From contig NZ_CALPCU010000012.1 of NCBI RefSeq assembly GCF_943193085.1, forward strand, positions 7,197 to 71,196: a stretch of 64,000 nt of DNA. Direction: 5' to 3'. The notes below the pieces were generated by a model. That model was not told where the DNA came from. It was given only the letters and a program-made list of their open reading frames with translations, and did no database searches. Origin of the DNA: Vermiculatibacterium agrestimuris. GTDB taxonomy: Bacteria > Bacillota > Clostridia > Oscillospirales > Oscillospiraceae. A program made the translations under genes and the position numbers. Of this stretch, positions 50,428-59,699 are shown in pieces (the first letter of the stretch is position 1; each line of letters opens with the position of its first letter).

Positions 50428-50807
50428 AGCAGACCTCCCAAGGTGGTGAACACCGCCTCCACCAGCGGCAGGGCGGCCAGCAGGGCCAGGGCGGCCCCCG
50501 CCGTCTCCAGGAAGGCCGCCACGCCCCCCTCCCCCGCGTCCTTGCACACCGCAGAGGCAAGGCGGGTGACCACACCCACTCCCACAGTCTTCCACACAGG
50601 TTTCCACACCTCCGCAGAGAGTCCCGCGGTGCGGGCCAGGGAGTCCGCCAGGCCCCGCACCCCCGCGATGGCCTCCACGGCCTGTCCCAGCAGAAGGCAT
50701 CCCGCCCCCAGGGCCAGCGCCACCGCCAGCTCCGGAACCCTGCCCCGGAGGGTAAGGGCGCACAGCGCGGCGGTCACCGCCACAGCGGCCAGCTTCAGGA
50801 TATCCAT
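50424..50807 (-). CDS. spoIIIAD: Stage III sporulation protein AD
   Basis: The 127-residue small membrane protein has four hydrophobic stretches (ILKLAAVAVTAALCALTL to LLAALPLVEAVFTTLGGLL). It overlaps spoIIIAE by 4 bp (GTGA). Confidence 0.93.
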   Translation of the reverse strand: MDILKLAAVAVTAALCALTLRGRVPELAVALALGAGCLLLGQAVEAIAGVRGLADSLARTAGLSAEVWKPVWKTVGVGVVTRLASAVCKDAGEGGVAAFLETAGAALALLAALPLVEAVFTTLGGLL

Positions 50808-50813
50808 GGCCCC

Positions 50814-51008
50814 TCACAGTCCGAACAGCCCCTTCACCAGAAGGAAGAGGTCGCTGATCTTCTCCACCACCATCATCAGCACCACCACCAGTCCCGCCAG
50901 TGTGGTCATCATGGCCTGCTCGTCCCGGCCCGACCGGGCCAGCACCTGGTTGAGCACCGCCACGAGGATCCCAATGGCGGCGATGCGGAAGATGAAATCT
51001 ACGTCCAT
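50814..51008 (-). CDS. spoIIIAC: Stage III sporulation protein AC
   Basis: The 64-residue membrane protein has two helices and the conserved LNQVLARSGRDEQAMMTTLA loop. Confidence 0.95.
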   Translation of the reverse strand: MDVDFIFRIAAIGILVAVLNQVLARSGRDEQAMMTTLAGLVVVLMMVVEKISDLFLLVKGLFGL

Positions 51009-51039
51009 ATTTGTTCCTCTTTCGTCTCAAAAGGGTGAA

Positions 51040-51552
51040 TTACAGTAACAGGATCGCCGTAAAAAGTCCAAGGGACAGTCCGACGGCGGCCCAGGTCTTC
51101 CCACCGCGGCGCAGCTCCTCCCGGACTTGGGCGGCGCGCGTCTCCAGCTCTGCGCCGGCCCGTTCCACCGCCTGGCGCTGACTTTCGCCGTCATACCGCC
51201 CCAAAACGGCTCCCAGCCGGGAGAGAAGCTCTATGTCCTCTGGTACCAGCGGCGGCGCGCAGGTTTGAAGGGCCTGGCCCCAGATGGCCTCAAAGCTCTT
51301 CTCCCCCAAGTGCTCCAGTTCTCCCGCCGCCGTGAGCAGGGCAGTCCGGGCCGGCTCCGAGGCCCGGCGGGCTCCCATATTCAGCAGTTCCTCCATGGGC
51401 GGCAGCCGAAAGGCCAGCTCCGCCGCAAGCAGGGCCAGAGCGGCGCGCCAGCTGTCCAAAGCGGCGCGGCGGCGCTCCCGCTCCTCCGCCGCCCCCAGGC
51501 CCAGAGCCAGTCCGCCCCCCGCCAGCAGGAGGGCCCCCACCAGCCTCAGCAT
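51040..51552 (-). CDS. spoIIIAB: Stage III sporulation protein AB
   Basis: The 170-residue protein has membrane helices at both ends (LRLVGALLLAGGGLALGLG; TWAAVGLSLGLFTAILLL) and a helical middle, a GspF-like fold. ATG 51552 lies within the end of spoIIIAA, 7 bp overlap. Confidence 0.93.
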   Translation of the reverse strand: MLRLVGALLLAGGGLALGLGAAEERERRRAALDSWRAALALLAAELAFRLPPMEELLNMGARRASEPARTALLTAAGELEHLGEKSFEAIWGQALQTCAPPLVPEDIELLSRLGAVLGRYDGESQRQAVERAGAELETRAAQVREELRRGGKTWAAVGLSLGLFTAILLL

Positions 51553-52445
51553 GGCAGGGCCTCCACCCGGTAGTAGGAGCCCAGTCTCCGCCGGTCGATG
51601 GTCACCGCCTGGGAAAAGAGCCCCCGTTCCAGCAAAGAGCGGTAGAGGGGCTTGCACGTCAGGTCGTCCACGCCGTCGGCGTGGACGGTGGCCAGCAGCT
51701 TCACCCCGCAGTTGCCGCACCGCTCCAGGGCGGCGCAGTCGGCGGGAAGGGTGATCTCATCGCAGGAGAGCACCTGGGGATTCATGCCCCGCAGGAGCAT
51801 CATCAGACCCTGGGCCTTGGGGCAGCCCTCCAGCACGTCGGTGCGCTCTCCCACATCGAACTGGGGCAGGCCCTCCCACAGGGCGGCCACCTCCCCCCGC
51901 TCGTCAGCCAGTCCCACCCGCAGGGGCGGCCCGGCCGACCCGTTGGAAATGAGGCGGACAAGATCCCGCAGAAGGGTGGTCTTCCCCTGTCCCGGCGGGG
52001 CCAGAAGAAGGGTGTTGGGAAGCCGTCCGCCCTCCATCAATTCGGAGAGCACCTGCTCGCCGCAGCCGGGGACAGCCCGGGCCACCCGCAGGTTCAGAGA
52101 GGAGAGCTGACGCAGATTTTTCACCTGCCCCTCCTCTGCCGTCACCGTGCCGCACAGGCCCAGACGGTGGCCGCCCCGCACGGTGAAGTAGCCCTGCCGC
52201 ACCCGCTCCAGGGCAGTGTGGGCGCTGGCTCCGGTGGCGATCTCCACCGTCAGGGCCAGATCCCGGGTCGTCACCTCTCCACAGCCGGGTAGGGGCAGCT
52301 CGTCGCTGCCCACCACCACGGCAGGCGGACGGCCGCCCCGCAGGCGGATCTCCTCCACCCGGCGGCGCACCAGGGCCGGGAGGGCCTGCGCCCCCCGGCG
52401 CAGGCCGGGGGGCAGCAGCATCGCCGCCTGGTCGAACGGCTCCAT
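51546..52445 (-). CDS. spoIIIAA: Stage III sporulation protein AA (ATPase)
   Basis: The 299-residue secretion-type ATPase has Walker A APPGQGKTTLLRD and the GERTDVLEGCPKAQGLMMLL region. It powers the SpoIIIA-SpoIIQ channel. ATG 52445 is preferred to 52451 because AGGAGG is seven bases rather than one base away. It is first of the spoIIIA operon. Confidence 0.94.
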   Translation of the reverse strand: MEPFDQAAMLLPPGLRRGAQALPALVRRRVEEIRLRGGRPPAVVVGSDELPLPGCGEVTTRDLALTVEIATGASAHTALERVRQGYFTVRGGHRLGLCGTVTAEEGQVKNLRQLSSLNLRVARAVPGCGEQVLSELMEGGRLPNTLLLAPPGQGKTTLLRDLVRLISNGSAGPPLRVGLADERGEVAALWEGLPQFDVGERTDVLEGCPKAQGLMMLLRGMNPQVLSCDEITLPADCAALERCGNCGVKLLATVHADGVDDLTCKPLYRSLLERGLFSQAVTIDRRRLGSYYRVEALPC

Positions 52446-52516
52446 ACCCATCCCTCCTCTTTTGTGTTTCTTTGCCCTATGTCTATGAGGGCTCGTCCGG
52501 AATTATGAACGCGGGC

Positions 52517-52551
52517 ATAAAAAAAGAGGACAGGCTTTCGCCTGTCCTCTT
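52517..52551 (-). terminator. Terminator after gpsA
   Basis: AAGAGGACAGGC and GCCTGTCCTCTT form a 12-bp stem with a 4-base loop and a run of T on the minus strand. It separates the gpsA and spoIIIA operons. Confidence 0.93.
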
Positions 52552-52568
52552 CGCAACCGCTATTTTTG

Positions 52569-53570
52569 TTAAACCCAGCTCTCCTCGCTCTCATGCTTCC
52601 GATCCCGGGCCATGAGCGCCGTGATGGCCTCCTTGGGATCCCGGCCCTCGTAGAGCACCTGGCAGGCGGCCTGGGTAATGGGCATCTCCACCCCCGTCTT
52701 GTCCGCCAGGGCCTTGGCGTTGGCAGCGGCATAGTAGCCCTCCACCACCATGCCCATCTCCTTTACCGCCCGCTCCGGCGGCGTGCCCTTGCCGATGGCG
52801 ATGCCGCAGCGGCGGTTCCGGGAGTGCATGGAGGTACAGGTGACGATCAGGTCGCCCAGACCGGCAAGGCCGGCGAAGGTCTCCTTCCGCCCTCCCAGAG
52901 CCTCCCCCAGCCGGGCGATCTCCGAAAGGCCGCGGGTCATAAGGGCGGCCTTGGTGTTGTCCCCGCAGCCCACGCCGTCGCAGACGCCGGCGCACAGGGC
53001 AATAACGTTCTTCAGCGCCGCCCCCAGCTCCACTCCCACCACGTCGTCGGTGGTGTAGACCCGGAAGCGTCCGTTCATAAAGAGATCCTGCACCAGCTCC
53101 GCCGCAGCCTGGTCACGGGAGGCCGCCACCACCGCCGTGGGAACATGCCGGCCCACCTCCTCCGCGTGGGAGGGGCCGGACAGGGCCACAATGGGGTGGT
53201 CTCCCCCCACCTCCTGGGCGATGACCTCGGTGAGGGTGAGGGAGCTGTCCTTCTCCACGCCCTTGGACACAGAGACGATGACCGCCCCCGGCTCCAGCAG
53301 GGGCTTCACCTGCCGGGCGGTGGAGCGGACGGCAAAGGAGGGAGTGGCCAGCACCACCGCGCCGCAGCCCTTTACGCAGGCAATGTCAGCGGTGAGCTCC
53401 AGCTCCCCGGGCAAAGGCACGCCGGGGAGAACGGGGTTCTCCCCCTTGGCCCGCAGAGTGGCGCTCTCCTCTTCTAAATAAGACCAGAGCCTGACCTGAT
53501 GGCCGTTTTCCAGCAGCACCAGGGCCAGGGCCGTGCCCCAGCCGCCGGAGCCCAAGACGGTGATGGTCAT
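52569..53570 (-). CDS. gpsA: Glycerol-3-phosphate dehydrogenase [NAD(P)+]
   Basis: The 333-residue enzyme reduces dihydroxyacetone phosphate to glycerol-3-phosphate for phospholipid synthesis. It has the TVLGSGGWGTALALVLLENG nucleotide fold, the GPSHAEEV motif and LKNVIALCAGVCDG with the catalytic lysine. ATG 53570 follows AAGGAG. plsY, which uses the product, is 5 bp upstream. Confidence 0.96.
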   Translation of the reverse strand: MTITVLGSGGWGTALALVLLENGHQVRLWSYLEEESATLRAKGENPVLPGVPLPGELELTADIACVKGCGAVVLATPSFAVRSTARQVKPLLEPGAVIVSVSKGVEKDSSLTLTEVIAQEVGGDHPIVALSGPSHAEEVGRHVPTAVVAASRDQAAAELVQDLFMNGRFRVYTTDDVVGVELGAALKNVIALCAGVCDGVGCGDNTKAALMTRGLSEIARLGEALGGRKETFAGLAGLGDLIVTCTSMHSRNRRCGIAIGKGTPPERAVKEMGMVVEGYYAAANAKALADKTGVEMPITQAACQVLYEGRDPKEAITALMARDRKHESEESWV

Positions 53571-53575
53571 AGGAT

Positions 53576-54292
53576 TCACTCCTTCTTTTTGTGGAAGCTC
53601 AGCTTGTTTTCTTCGCCCTTCAAAAGCCGCTTGATGTTCCCCCGGTGCATCCAGAGCACCAGCGCCCCCAGAAGGACAGCCAGGGTCATCACCACCGGAT
53701 CGTGGCTGACAAAGAGCCAGGTGCCGATAGGAAAGGCGGCGGCGGCAAAGACCGAGCCCAGGGAGACATAGCGGGTCAGCAGGGCCAGGATGAGAAACCC
53801 GCCCCACACCAGCAGGGCCAGCCGCCAGTCCAGCATAATGGCGATGGTACCCCCGGAGAGAACGCCCTTGCCCCCCTTGAAGCCGAATATGCAGGGGAAG
53901 ATGTGGCCTAAGAGACAGAAGCTGCCGGCCCAGTACTTGGCCAGAACAATGAATTCTGCCCTGTGCCCGCCAAAATCATAGAGGCTTCCAACGATCCACA
54001 TACTCAGAAGGATCGCGATCACCGCTTTCAGCACGTCGATCAGAATGACCGCCAGGGTCAATGGGCCGCCAAAGGTGCGGTGGAAATTGGTCAGCCCCGC
54101 GTTGCCGCTACCGTGGTTGCGCACATCATCACGCAAAATGTATTTGGAGATGATGACCGCTCCGTTCGAGCAGCCTAAGAAGTAAGCGAAGACAGCTGTG
54201 CCCAAAAACGCCGCCGCGACGGCCCCCCAGCCCACCGACAGGAATTCCTCCCACATGGGGACCATGCAGTTCATCATCACAGGATCGTCCAT
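53576..54292 (-). CDS. plsY: Glycerol-3-phosphate acyltransferase PlsY
   Basis: The 238-residue polytopic membrane enzyme has SGNAGLTNFHRTFG, GHIFPCIFGFKGGKGVLSGG and a further conserved loop of the PlsY family. It acylates glycerol-3-phosphate from acyl-phosphate. It lies between der and gpsA, a conserved Firmicutes order. Confidence 0.93.
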   Translation of the reverse strand: MDDPVMMNCMVPMWEEFLSVGWGAVAAAFLGTAVFAYFLGCSNGAVIISKYILRDDVRNHGSGNAGLTNFHRTFGGPLTLAVILIDVLKAVIAILLSMWIVGSLYDFGGHRAEFIVLAKYWAGSFCLLGHIFPCIFGFKGGKGVLSGGTIAIMLDWRLALLVWGGFLILALLTRYVSLGSVFAAAAFPIGTWLFVSHDPVVMTLAVLLGALVLWMHRGNIKRLLKGEENKLSFHKKKE

Positions 54293-54295
54293 TTC

Positions 54296-55624
54296 TTACC
54301 CCTCCTTGTCGCCCTTCTGGCGAATAGTGATCTTCACCGGGGTACCCTCCAGGCCGAAGGTGGCCCGGATCTGGTTTTCCAGATACCGCTGGTAGGAGAA
54401 GTGGAAGAGCTTGGCGTCGTTGCAGAAGATGACGAAGTGAGGGGGCTTGATCCCCACCTGGGTCATATAGTAGACCTTCAGCCGCTTGCCCTTGTCCGTG
54501 GGGGGCTGAACCCGGGCGGTGGCGTCGTTGAGCACGTCGTTGAGCATGCCGGTGGTGATGCGCATGGCGGCCTGGTTCGCCACATCGTTGATGGCGTCGA
54601 ACAGCCGCTCCACCCGGGAGCCGGTGAGGGCGGAGATGAAGAGGATGGGGGCGTAGGTCATATAGCTCAAGTCCCGGCGGATGTCCTTGCACATCCTGTC
54701 CATGGTCTTGTCGTCCTTTTCCACCGCGTCCCACTTGTTGACCACGATGATGCTGGCCTTCCCCGCCTCGTGGGCAAGGCCGGCCACCTTGGTGTCCTGC
54801 TCGGTGACCCCCTCATTGGCGTCGATCATGATAAGGCACACGTCGCACCGCTCGATGGCCAGGGTGGCCCGGAGGACAGAGAACTTCTCCACCCGGTCGT
54901 CCACCCGGCTCTTCCTTCTCATGCCGGCGGTGTCGATGAAGAGGTACCGCCCCTTCTCATTTTCAAAGTAGTTGTCCACCGCGTCCCGGGTGGTGCCCGC
55001 CACGTCGGAGACAATGACCCGCTCCTGGCCCAGGATGCGGTTGACCAGAGAGGACTTGCCCACATTGGGCTTGCCGATGATGGCCACCTTGGTCACGTCC
55101 TCGTCCTCCTCTTCCCCCTCGCCCTCGGGGAAGTAGCGGAAGCACTCGTCCAGAAGGTCACCGGTGCCGTGGCCGTGGACGGCGGAGACGGGGACGGGAT
55201 CCCCCAGCCCCAGGTTGTAGAACTCGTAGATATCCGGATTTTCCGGCCCGGTGGAGTCCATCTTGTTCACCGCCAGAACCACCGGCTTGCCCGACTTGAG
55301 GAGCATGGAGGCCACCTCCTGGTCGGAGGCAGTGAGGCCGGTCTGGATATCGCAGAGGAAGATGATAACGGTGGCATTGTCTATGGCGATCTCCGCCTGA
55401 CGGCGCATGAACAGCAGCATCTCGCTGTCGGTACCCGGCTCAATGCCGCCGGTGTCCACCAGGTCGAACTTCCGGCCCCGCCACTCACAGGGGGCGTAAA
55501 GCCGGTCCCGGGTGACGCCCGGCGTGTCCTCCACAATGCTGAGCCGCTGCCCGGTGAGCTTATTGAAGAGCATGGATTTTCCCACATTGGGACGGCCTAC
55601 GATGGCCACCAGAGGTCTCGCCAT
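54296..55624 (-). CDS. der: Ribosome biogenesis GTPase Der (EngA)
   Basis: The 442-residue protein has two GTPase domains (VGRPNVGKSM with DTPG and NKMD; IGKPNVGKSS with DTAG and NKWD) and a C-terminal KH-like domain. It acts in 50S subunit assembly. ATG 55624 gives the conserved MARPLVAIVGRPNVGKS. Confidence 0.97.
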   Translation of the reverse strand: MARPLVAIVGRPNVGKSMLFNKLTGQRLSIVEDTPGVTRDRLYAPCEWRGRKFDLVDTGGIEPGTDSEMLLFMRRQAEIAIDNATVIIFLCDIQTGLTASDQEVASMLLKSGKPVVLAVNKMDSTGPENPDIYEFYNLGLGDPVPVSAVHGHGTGDLLDECFRYFPEGEGEEEDEDVTKVAIIGKPNVGKSSLVNRILGQERVIVSDVAGTTRDAVDNYFENEKGRYLFIDTAGMRRKSRVDDRVEKFSVLRATLAIERCDVCLIMIDANEGVTEQDTKVAGLAHEAGKASIIVVNKWDAVEKDDKTMDRMCKDIRRDLSYMTYAPILFISALTGSRVERLFDAINDVANQAAMRITTGMLNDVLNDATARVQPPTDKGKRLKVYYMTQVGIKPPHFVIFCNDAKLFHFSYQRYLENQIRATFGLEGTPVKITIRQKGDKEG

Positions 55625-55745
55625 GGAAAACACTTCCTTTCGCTTTTGGTAGTATATCATAGTGGGGAGAAAATATCAATCAGGGGAAAAGAGCAAAAAA
55701 AGAAGAGAGGAATCTCTTCCCCTCTCCCTCTTTTTCCTTCCCTCA

Positions 55746-55937
55746 TTACTGAGCGGCGGCCTCGGTCTTGCTGAAGTCGTGACCGTTGTAGCTCAGGCAG
55801 GACTTACACATCCGATGGGGCAGGCGATAGGCCCCGCACTTGGGGCAGGTGGTGACGCCGGGGGTCTCCAGCTTCCACACGGCGCTGCGGCGCTTGTTCC
55901 GGCGCTGCTTGGACACTTTACTCTTGGGAACTGCCAT
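55746..55937 (-). CDS. rpmF: 50S ribosomal protein L32
   Basis: The 63-residue protein starts MAVPKSKVSKQRRNKRR and has a four-Cys zinc ribbon (CPKC...CKSC), so it is the zinc-binding form. AAGGAGG precedes the ATG. It follows yceD, as usual. Confidence 0.97.
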   Translation of the reverse strand: MAVPKSKVSKQRRNKRRSAVWKLETPGVTTCPKCGAYRLPHRMCKSCLSYNGHDFSKTEAAAQ

Positions 55938-55976
55938 CTATGACACCTCCTTAACGTGACAGGGGCAATTCGTTGC

Positions 55977-56495
55977 TCATGTTTCTTTGGCGCCTTCCGG
56001 CTCCTTATCCAAAAGTTTTGCCAATACGGCAAAACGAGGATCCAGTTCCTTCCCGCATCCGCAGGGCCCGTCGTTGAGGTCCTTCCCGCACCTGGGGCAC
56101 AGCCCCGCGCAGTCCTCCCGGCAGAGATGCTTCCCATCCCAGCCCAGAATACAGGCGGTGGTAAACAAAGCATCCAGATCCACCTGGCCGTTCTCCAGCA
56201 GGACGATCTCGTCGTTCTCCTCGTCCTCCAGCTCTTCGGCCAGAAGGGTCTCCACCGGGATATCCACCTGCAGCGTGATGGGCTTCAGGCACCGATCACA
56301 CCTGGACTCCACCGTGGAGCGGGCGCTGCCAGAGAGCACCAGAGCTCCGGCCATGTTCCGAACGGTGCCGGAGACCTCCACAGGCGCCTGAAAGGGCCGC
56401 TCTCCAAAGAGCTCCGTCTGGGACAGATCCAGCGTGCAGGAAAAATCCCGGCTCGCTCCGGGGACATGGATGATCTCTTTTAAATCCAAACGCAT
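55977..56495 (-). CDS. YceD/DUF177 family protein
   Basis: The 172-residue protein carries RCDRCLKPITLQVDIPVETL and a C-terminal CPRCGKDLN...CGCGKELDPRF zinc-type motif. The family is linked to 23S rRNA accumulation in plants and E. coli. It is upstream of rpmF in the usual pair. Confidence 0.92.
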   Translation of the reverse strand: MRLDLKEIIHVPGASRDFSCTLDLSQTELFGERPFQAPVEVSGTVRNMAGALVLSGSARSTVESRCDRCLKPITLQVDIPVETLLAEELEDEENDEIVLLENGQVDLDALFTTACILGWDGKHLCREDCAGLCPRCGKDLNDGPCGCGKELDPRFAVLAKLLDKEPEGAKET

Positions 56496-56618
56496 AGTGT
56501 TCTCCTCGCAACGGTACAGCGGACATTATAACGAAAATTTTGTCCCATGTCAAATACTTTCTTCAATTTTTTCCTCCTTTGTGATAGAATACTTTCACAT
56601 GAAACGGGAGGAATGGCC

Positions 56619-57581
56619 GTGAGAGAGTTCACCATGGGAAAAAACGACGCCGGGCAGCGGCTTGACCGCTGGCTGGGCAAGGCTTTGCCCCTCCTGCCCG
56701 CCCCGCTGGCCCAAAAGTATATCCGCCTCAAGCGGGTGAAGGTCAACGGCAAGGGCGCGGCGCGGGACTACCGGCTCCAGGTGGGCGACCTGCTCCAGCT
56801 CTACATCAACGACGAATTTTTCGACGCCCCCCGGGAGGACAACGCCTTTCTCTCCGTCTTCACGCCTCAGTTGGATATCGTCTACGAGGATGAGAACATT
56901 ATCGTGTGCTCCAAGCGGCCCGGACTTTTGTGCCACCCCGACGAACACGAGTATGTCTCCACCCTCATCACCCATATCCAGGCCTACCTCTATCAAAAGA
57001 AAGAGTGGTCGCCCAAGTGGGAGGGGGCCTTTGCTCCCGCCCTGTGCAACCGCATCGACCGCAATACCGGCGGGCTGGTCATCGCCGCCAAGACCGCCGA
57101 GGCCCTGCGGGTGATGAATCAGAAAATAAGAGACCGGGAGATCAGGAAATACTATCTGGCCGCCGTGGTGGGAAAAATGACGCCGCCCCAGGGGGAGTTG
57201 CGGGGCTTCCTTTTGAAGGACGAGAAGAAAAAGCAGGTGTCGGTCTACAAAAAGCCCGTCCCCGGCGGCAAGACCGCCGTCACCCGGTATAAGACCCTGC
57301 AGACGCGCGGCGGCCTGTCCCTTGTAGAGTGCGAGCTTTTGACGGGCCGCACCCATCAGATCCGGGCCCAGTTCGCCGCCGCCGGCCACCCCCTGCTGGG
57401 GGACGGGAAGTACGGCCGGCGGGAGGACAACCGCAAAACGGAGCGCAAGGGCCAGGCCCTGTGGTCTTACAGGCTCATCTTCGACTTCCCCACCGACGCC
57501 GGGGAGCTGGAATACTTAAAGGGCAAGACCCTGGAGGTGCCCCGGGGGGACATCGACTTCGTGGGGGAGTATTTTGGGTAA
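56619..57581 (+). CDS. RluA-family pseudouridine synthase
   Basis: The 320-residue enzyme has an N-terminal S4 domain (AQKYIRLKRVKVNGKGAARD) and the catalytic RIDRNTGGLVIAAKT motif with the essential Asp, then LLTGRTHQIRAQFAAAGHPL. It isomerises uridine in RNA; the exact target (RluC/RluD type) cannot be told. GTG 56619 is preferred to ATG 56613 because GGGAGG is only one base from the ATG. Confidence 0.92.
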   Translation: MREFTMGKNDAGQRLDRWLGKALPLLPAPLAQKYIRLKRVKVNGKGAARDYRLQVGDLLQLYINDEFFDAPREDNAFLSVFTPQLDIVYEDENIIVCSKRPGLLCHPDEHEYVSTLITHIQAYLYQKKEWSPKWEGAFAPALCNRIDRNTGGLVIAAKTAEALRVMNQKIRDREIRKYYLAAVVGKMTPPQGELRGFLLKDEKKKQVSVYKKPVPGGKTAVTRYKTLQTRGGLSLVECELLTGRTHQIRAQFAAAGHPLLGDGKYGRREDNRKTERKGQALWSYRLIFDFPTDAGELEYLKGKTLEVPRGDIDFVGEYFG

Positions 57582-57635
57582 TACAATCCTTGTGCTCCTG
57601 AGCGGCCACGGAGAAAAATTCTTTCGACAAACATA

Positions 57636-57664
57636 TTGACAATTCCCGGCACACCGTGTATATT
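57636..57664 (+). promoter_or_regulatory. Promoter of the pot operon
   Basis: TTGACA and TATATT are 17 bp apart. It lies just ahead of a terminator hairpin and 93 bp before potA. Confidence 0.75.
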
Positions 57665-57675
57665 ATGCCTTGTCA

Positions 57676-57713
57676 AAGGTCGTACCCAACCGACAGGTGG
57701 GTACGACCTTTTT
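57676..57713 (+). terminator. Terminator hairpin in the pot leader
   Basis: AAAGGTCGTACCC and GGGTACGACCTTT form a perfect 13-bp stem with an 11-base loop, then TT. It lies downstream of the -10 at 57659, so it could attenuate potA or simply end rluA transcripts. Confidence 0.8.
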
Positions 57714-57756
57714 CAACACCATCCAAAAAGCATGAAGAAGGAATGGGGGAGGATAA

Positions 57757-58897
57757 ATGTCCAAAGAGCTGATCCGTCTATCGGACTGCGTCGTGAAATT
57801 CGACGACGAGATCATTCTCGATCATCTCAATCTCTACATCAATGACAAAGAATTTTTAACGCTCCTGGGCCCCAGCGGCTGTGGCAAGACCACCACGCTG
57901 AGGATCATTGGTGGGTTCCAAAAACCTACCTCCGGGGACGTTTTTTTTGACGGCCGACGATGTAACGACGTGCCGCCCCATAAACGGCAGGTGAACACGG
58001 TGTTTCAGAAGTACGCCCTGTTCACCCACATGAATATTTTCGAAAACGTGGCCTTCGGCCTGCGCATCGCCAAAACGCCTGAAGCCGAGATCACCCGCCG
58101 GGTGGAGGAGGCCCTGGAGCTCGTCAACCTGCCCGGCTACGGCAAGCGGCGGGTCAGCTCCCTGTCCGGCGGCCAGCAGCAGCGGGTGGCCATTGCCCGG
58201 GCCATCGTCAACCGGCCCCAGGTGCTGCTCCTGGACGAGCCTTTGGGGGCCTTGGATCTGAAGCTCCGCAAGGACATGCAGGTGGAGCTCAAGCGCATCC
58301 AGCGGGAGGTGGGCATCACCTTTATCTATGGTGACCCACGACCAGGAGGAGGCCCTCACCATGTCCGACACCGTGGTGGTCATGGACAAGGGCAATATCC
58401 AGCAGATCGGCGCCCCCGAGGACATCTACAACGAGCCCAAAAACGCCTTTGTGGCCGACTTTATCGGGGAGTCCAACATCATCGACGGCACCATGCCCGA
58501 GGACAAGGTGGTCAAGATGTATGGCCGGAAGTTCCCCTGCCTGGACGGCGGCTTTGCCCCGGGCGAGCCGGTGGACGTGGTCATCCGCCCCGAGGACATC
58601 GACATCGTCTCCCCGGAGGAGGGGCAGATCACCGGCACCGTCACCGAGGTCACCTTTAAGGGCATGCACTATGACATCATCGTGGACTTCCAGGGCTTTA
58701 AGTGGCTCATCCAGACCACGGACTATTCCCCTGAGGGGGCGAGGATCGGGGTGAAGATCGACCCCGACGGCTTCCACGTGATGCACAAAAGCGCCTATTC
58801 CGGTAAGTTTGGCGATTACAGTTCCTACTCTGACGAGTATGATGAGCTGAACGTAGACGCCGAGGCTGGATTGGAGGGCGACGATGAAGAGAACTAA
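57757..58897 (+). pseudogene. potA: Spermidine/putrescine ABC transporter ATP-binding protein, frameshifted
   Basis: The first part has Walker A LLGPSGCGKTTTLR, the Q-loop VFQKYALFTHM, the signature SSLSGGQQQRVAIAR and Walker B LLLDEPLGALD. At 58330-58331 one extra G breaks the frame in FIY-VTHDQEEAL; removing it gives a single 379-residue PotA with the normal switch His and C-terminal TOBE domain. As written, the ATPase ends after the Walker B region with a foreign tail and could not work. Error in the sequence or a real mutation are both possible. Confidence 0.9.
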
Positions 58898-59699
58898 GGC
58901 TTTCACCATCCCCTACACCATCTGGATGGCGCTTTTTGTGGTGGCTCCCATCCTCATGATCCTGATCTACGCCTTCTCTGGCGCGGACGGCGGGTTCACC
59001 CTGGCCAACTTCAGCACCATGGGCGACTATACCGTGGTGTTCGTGCGCTCCTTCCGTCTGGCCCTCATCGCCACGCTCATCTGCCTCGCCATCGGCTATC
59101 CGGTGGCCTATCTGCTCAGCAAAGAGGGGCCGCGGTTCCAGAGCGTCGCCACGGTGCTCATCATGCTGCCCATGTGGATGAACTTCCTTCTGCGCACCTA
59201 CTCCTGGATGGCCATTCTGGAGAATAACGGCCTCATCAACCAGTTTTTGGGCCTTTTTGGCCTGGGGCCCTTCCAGATGATCGACACCCAGGGGGCGGTG
59301 GTGCTGGGCATGGTGTATAACTACCTGCCCTTTATGATCCTGCCCATCTACTCCGTCATCGTCAAGCTGGACAACTCCCTGGTGGAGGCGGCCCACGACC
59401 TGGGGGCCAACAGCGTGGTGGCCTTTCGCCGGGTCATCTTTCCCCTGTCTCTACCCGGGGTGCTCTCCGGCATCACCATGGTCTTCGTCCCCAGCGTATC
59501 CACCTTCGCCATCAGCACCATGCTGGGGGGCGGCACCGAGTACCTGCTGGGCGACCTCATCGAGCAGCAGTTCCTGGGCGGGGCCTATAATCCCCAGCTG
59601 GGGGCCGCCATCGCCCTGGTGATGATGGTCATTGTGGTGCTTTGTATGTGGGTGATGAACCGCTTCGGTGAGGGCGAGGAACAGGCGGTGGTACTATGA
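58884..59699 (+). CDS. potB: Spermidine/putrescine transporter permease PotB
   Basis: The 271-residue permease has six membrane segments and the EAA loop (VEAAHDLGANSVVAFRRVIFPLSLPG). It overlaps the potA end by 14 bp and potCD by 4 bp. Confidence 0.94.
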   Translation: MKRTKAFTIPYTIWMALFVVAPILMILIYAFSGADGGFTLANFSTMGDYTVVFVRSFRLALIATLICLAIGYPVAYLLSKEGPRFQSVATVLIMLPMWMNFLLRTYSWMAILENNGLINQFLGLFGLGPFQMIDTQGAVVLGMVYNYLPFMILPIYSVIVKLDNSLVEAAHDLGANSVVAFRRVIFPLSLPGVLSGITMVFVPSVSTFAISTMLGGGTEYLLGDLIEQQFLGGAYNPQLGAAIALVMMVIVVLCMWVMNRFGEGEEQAVVL

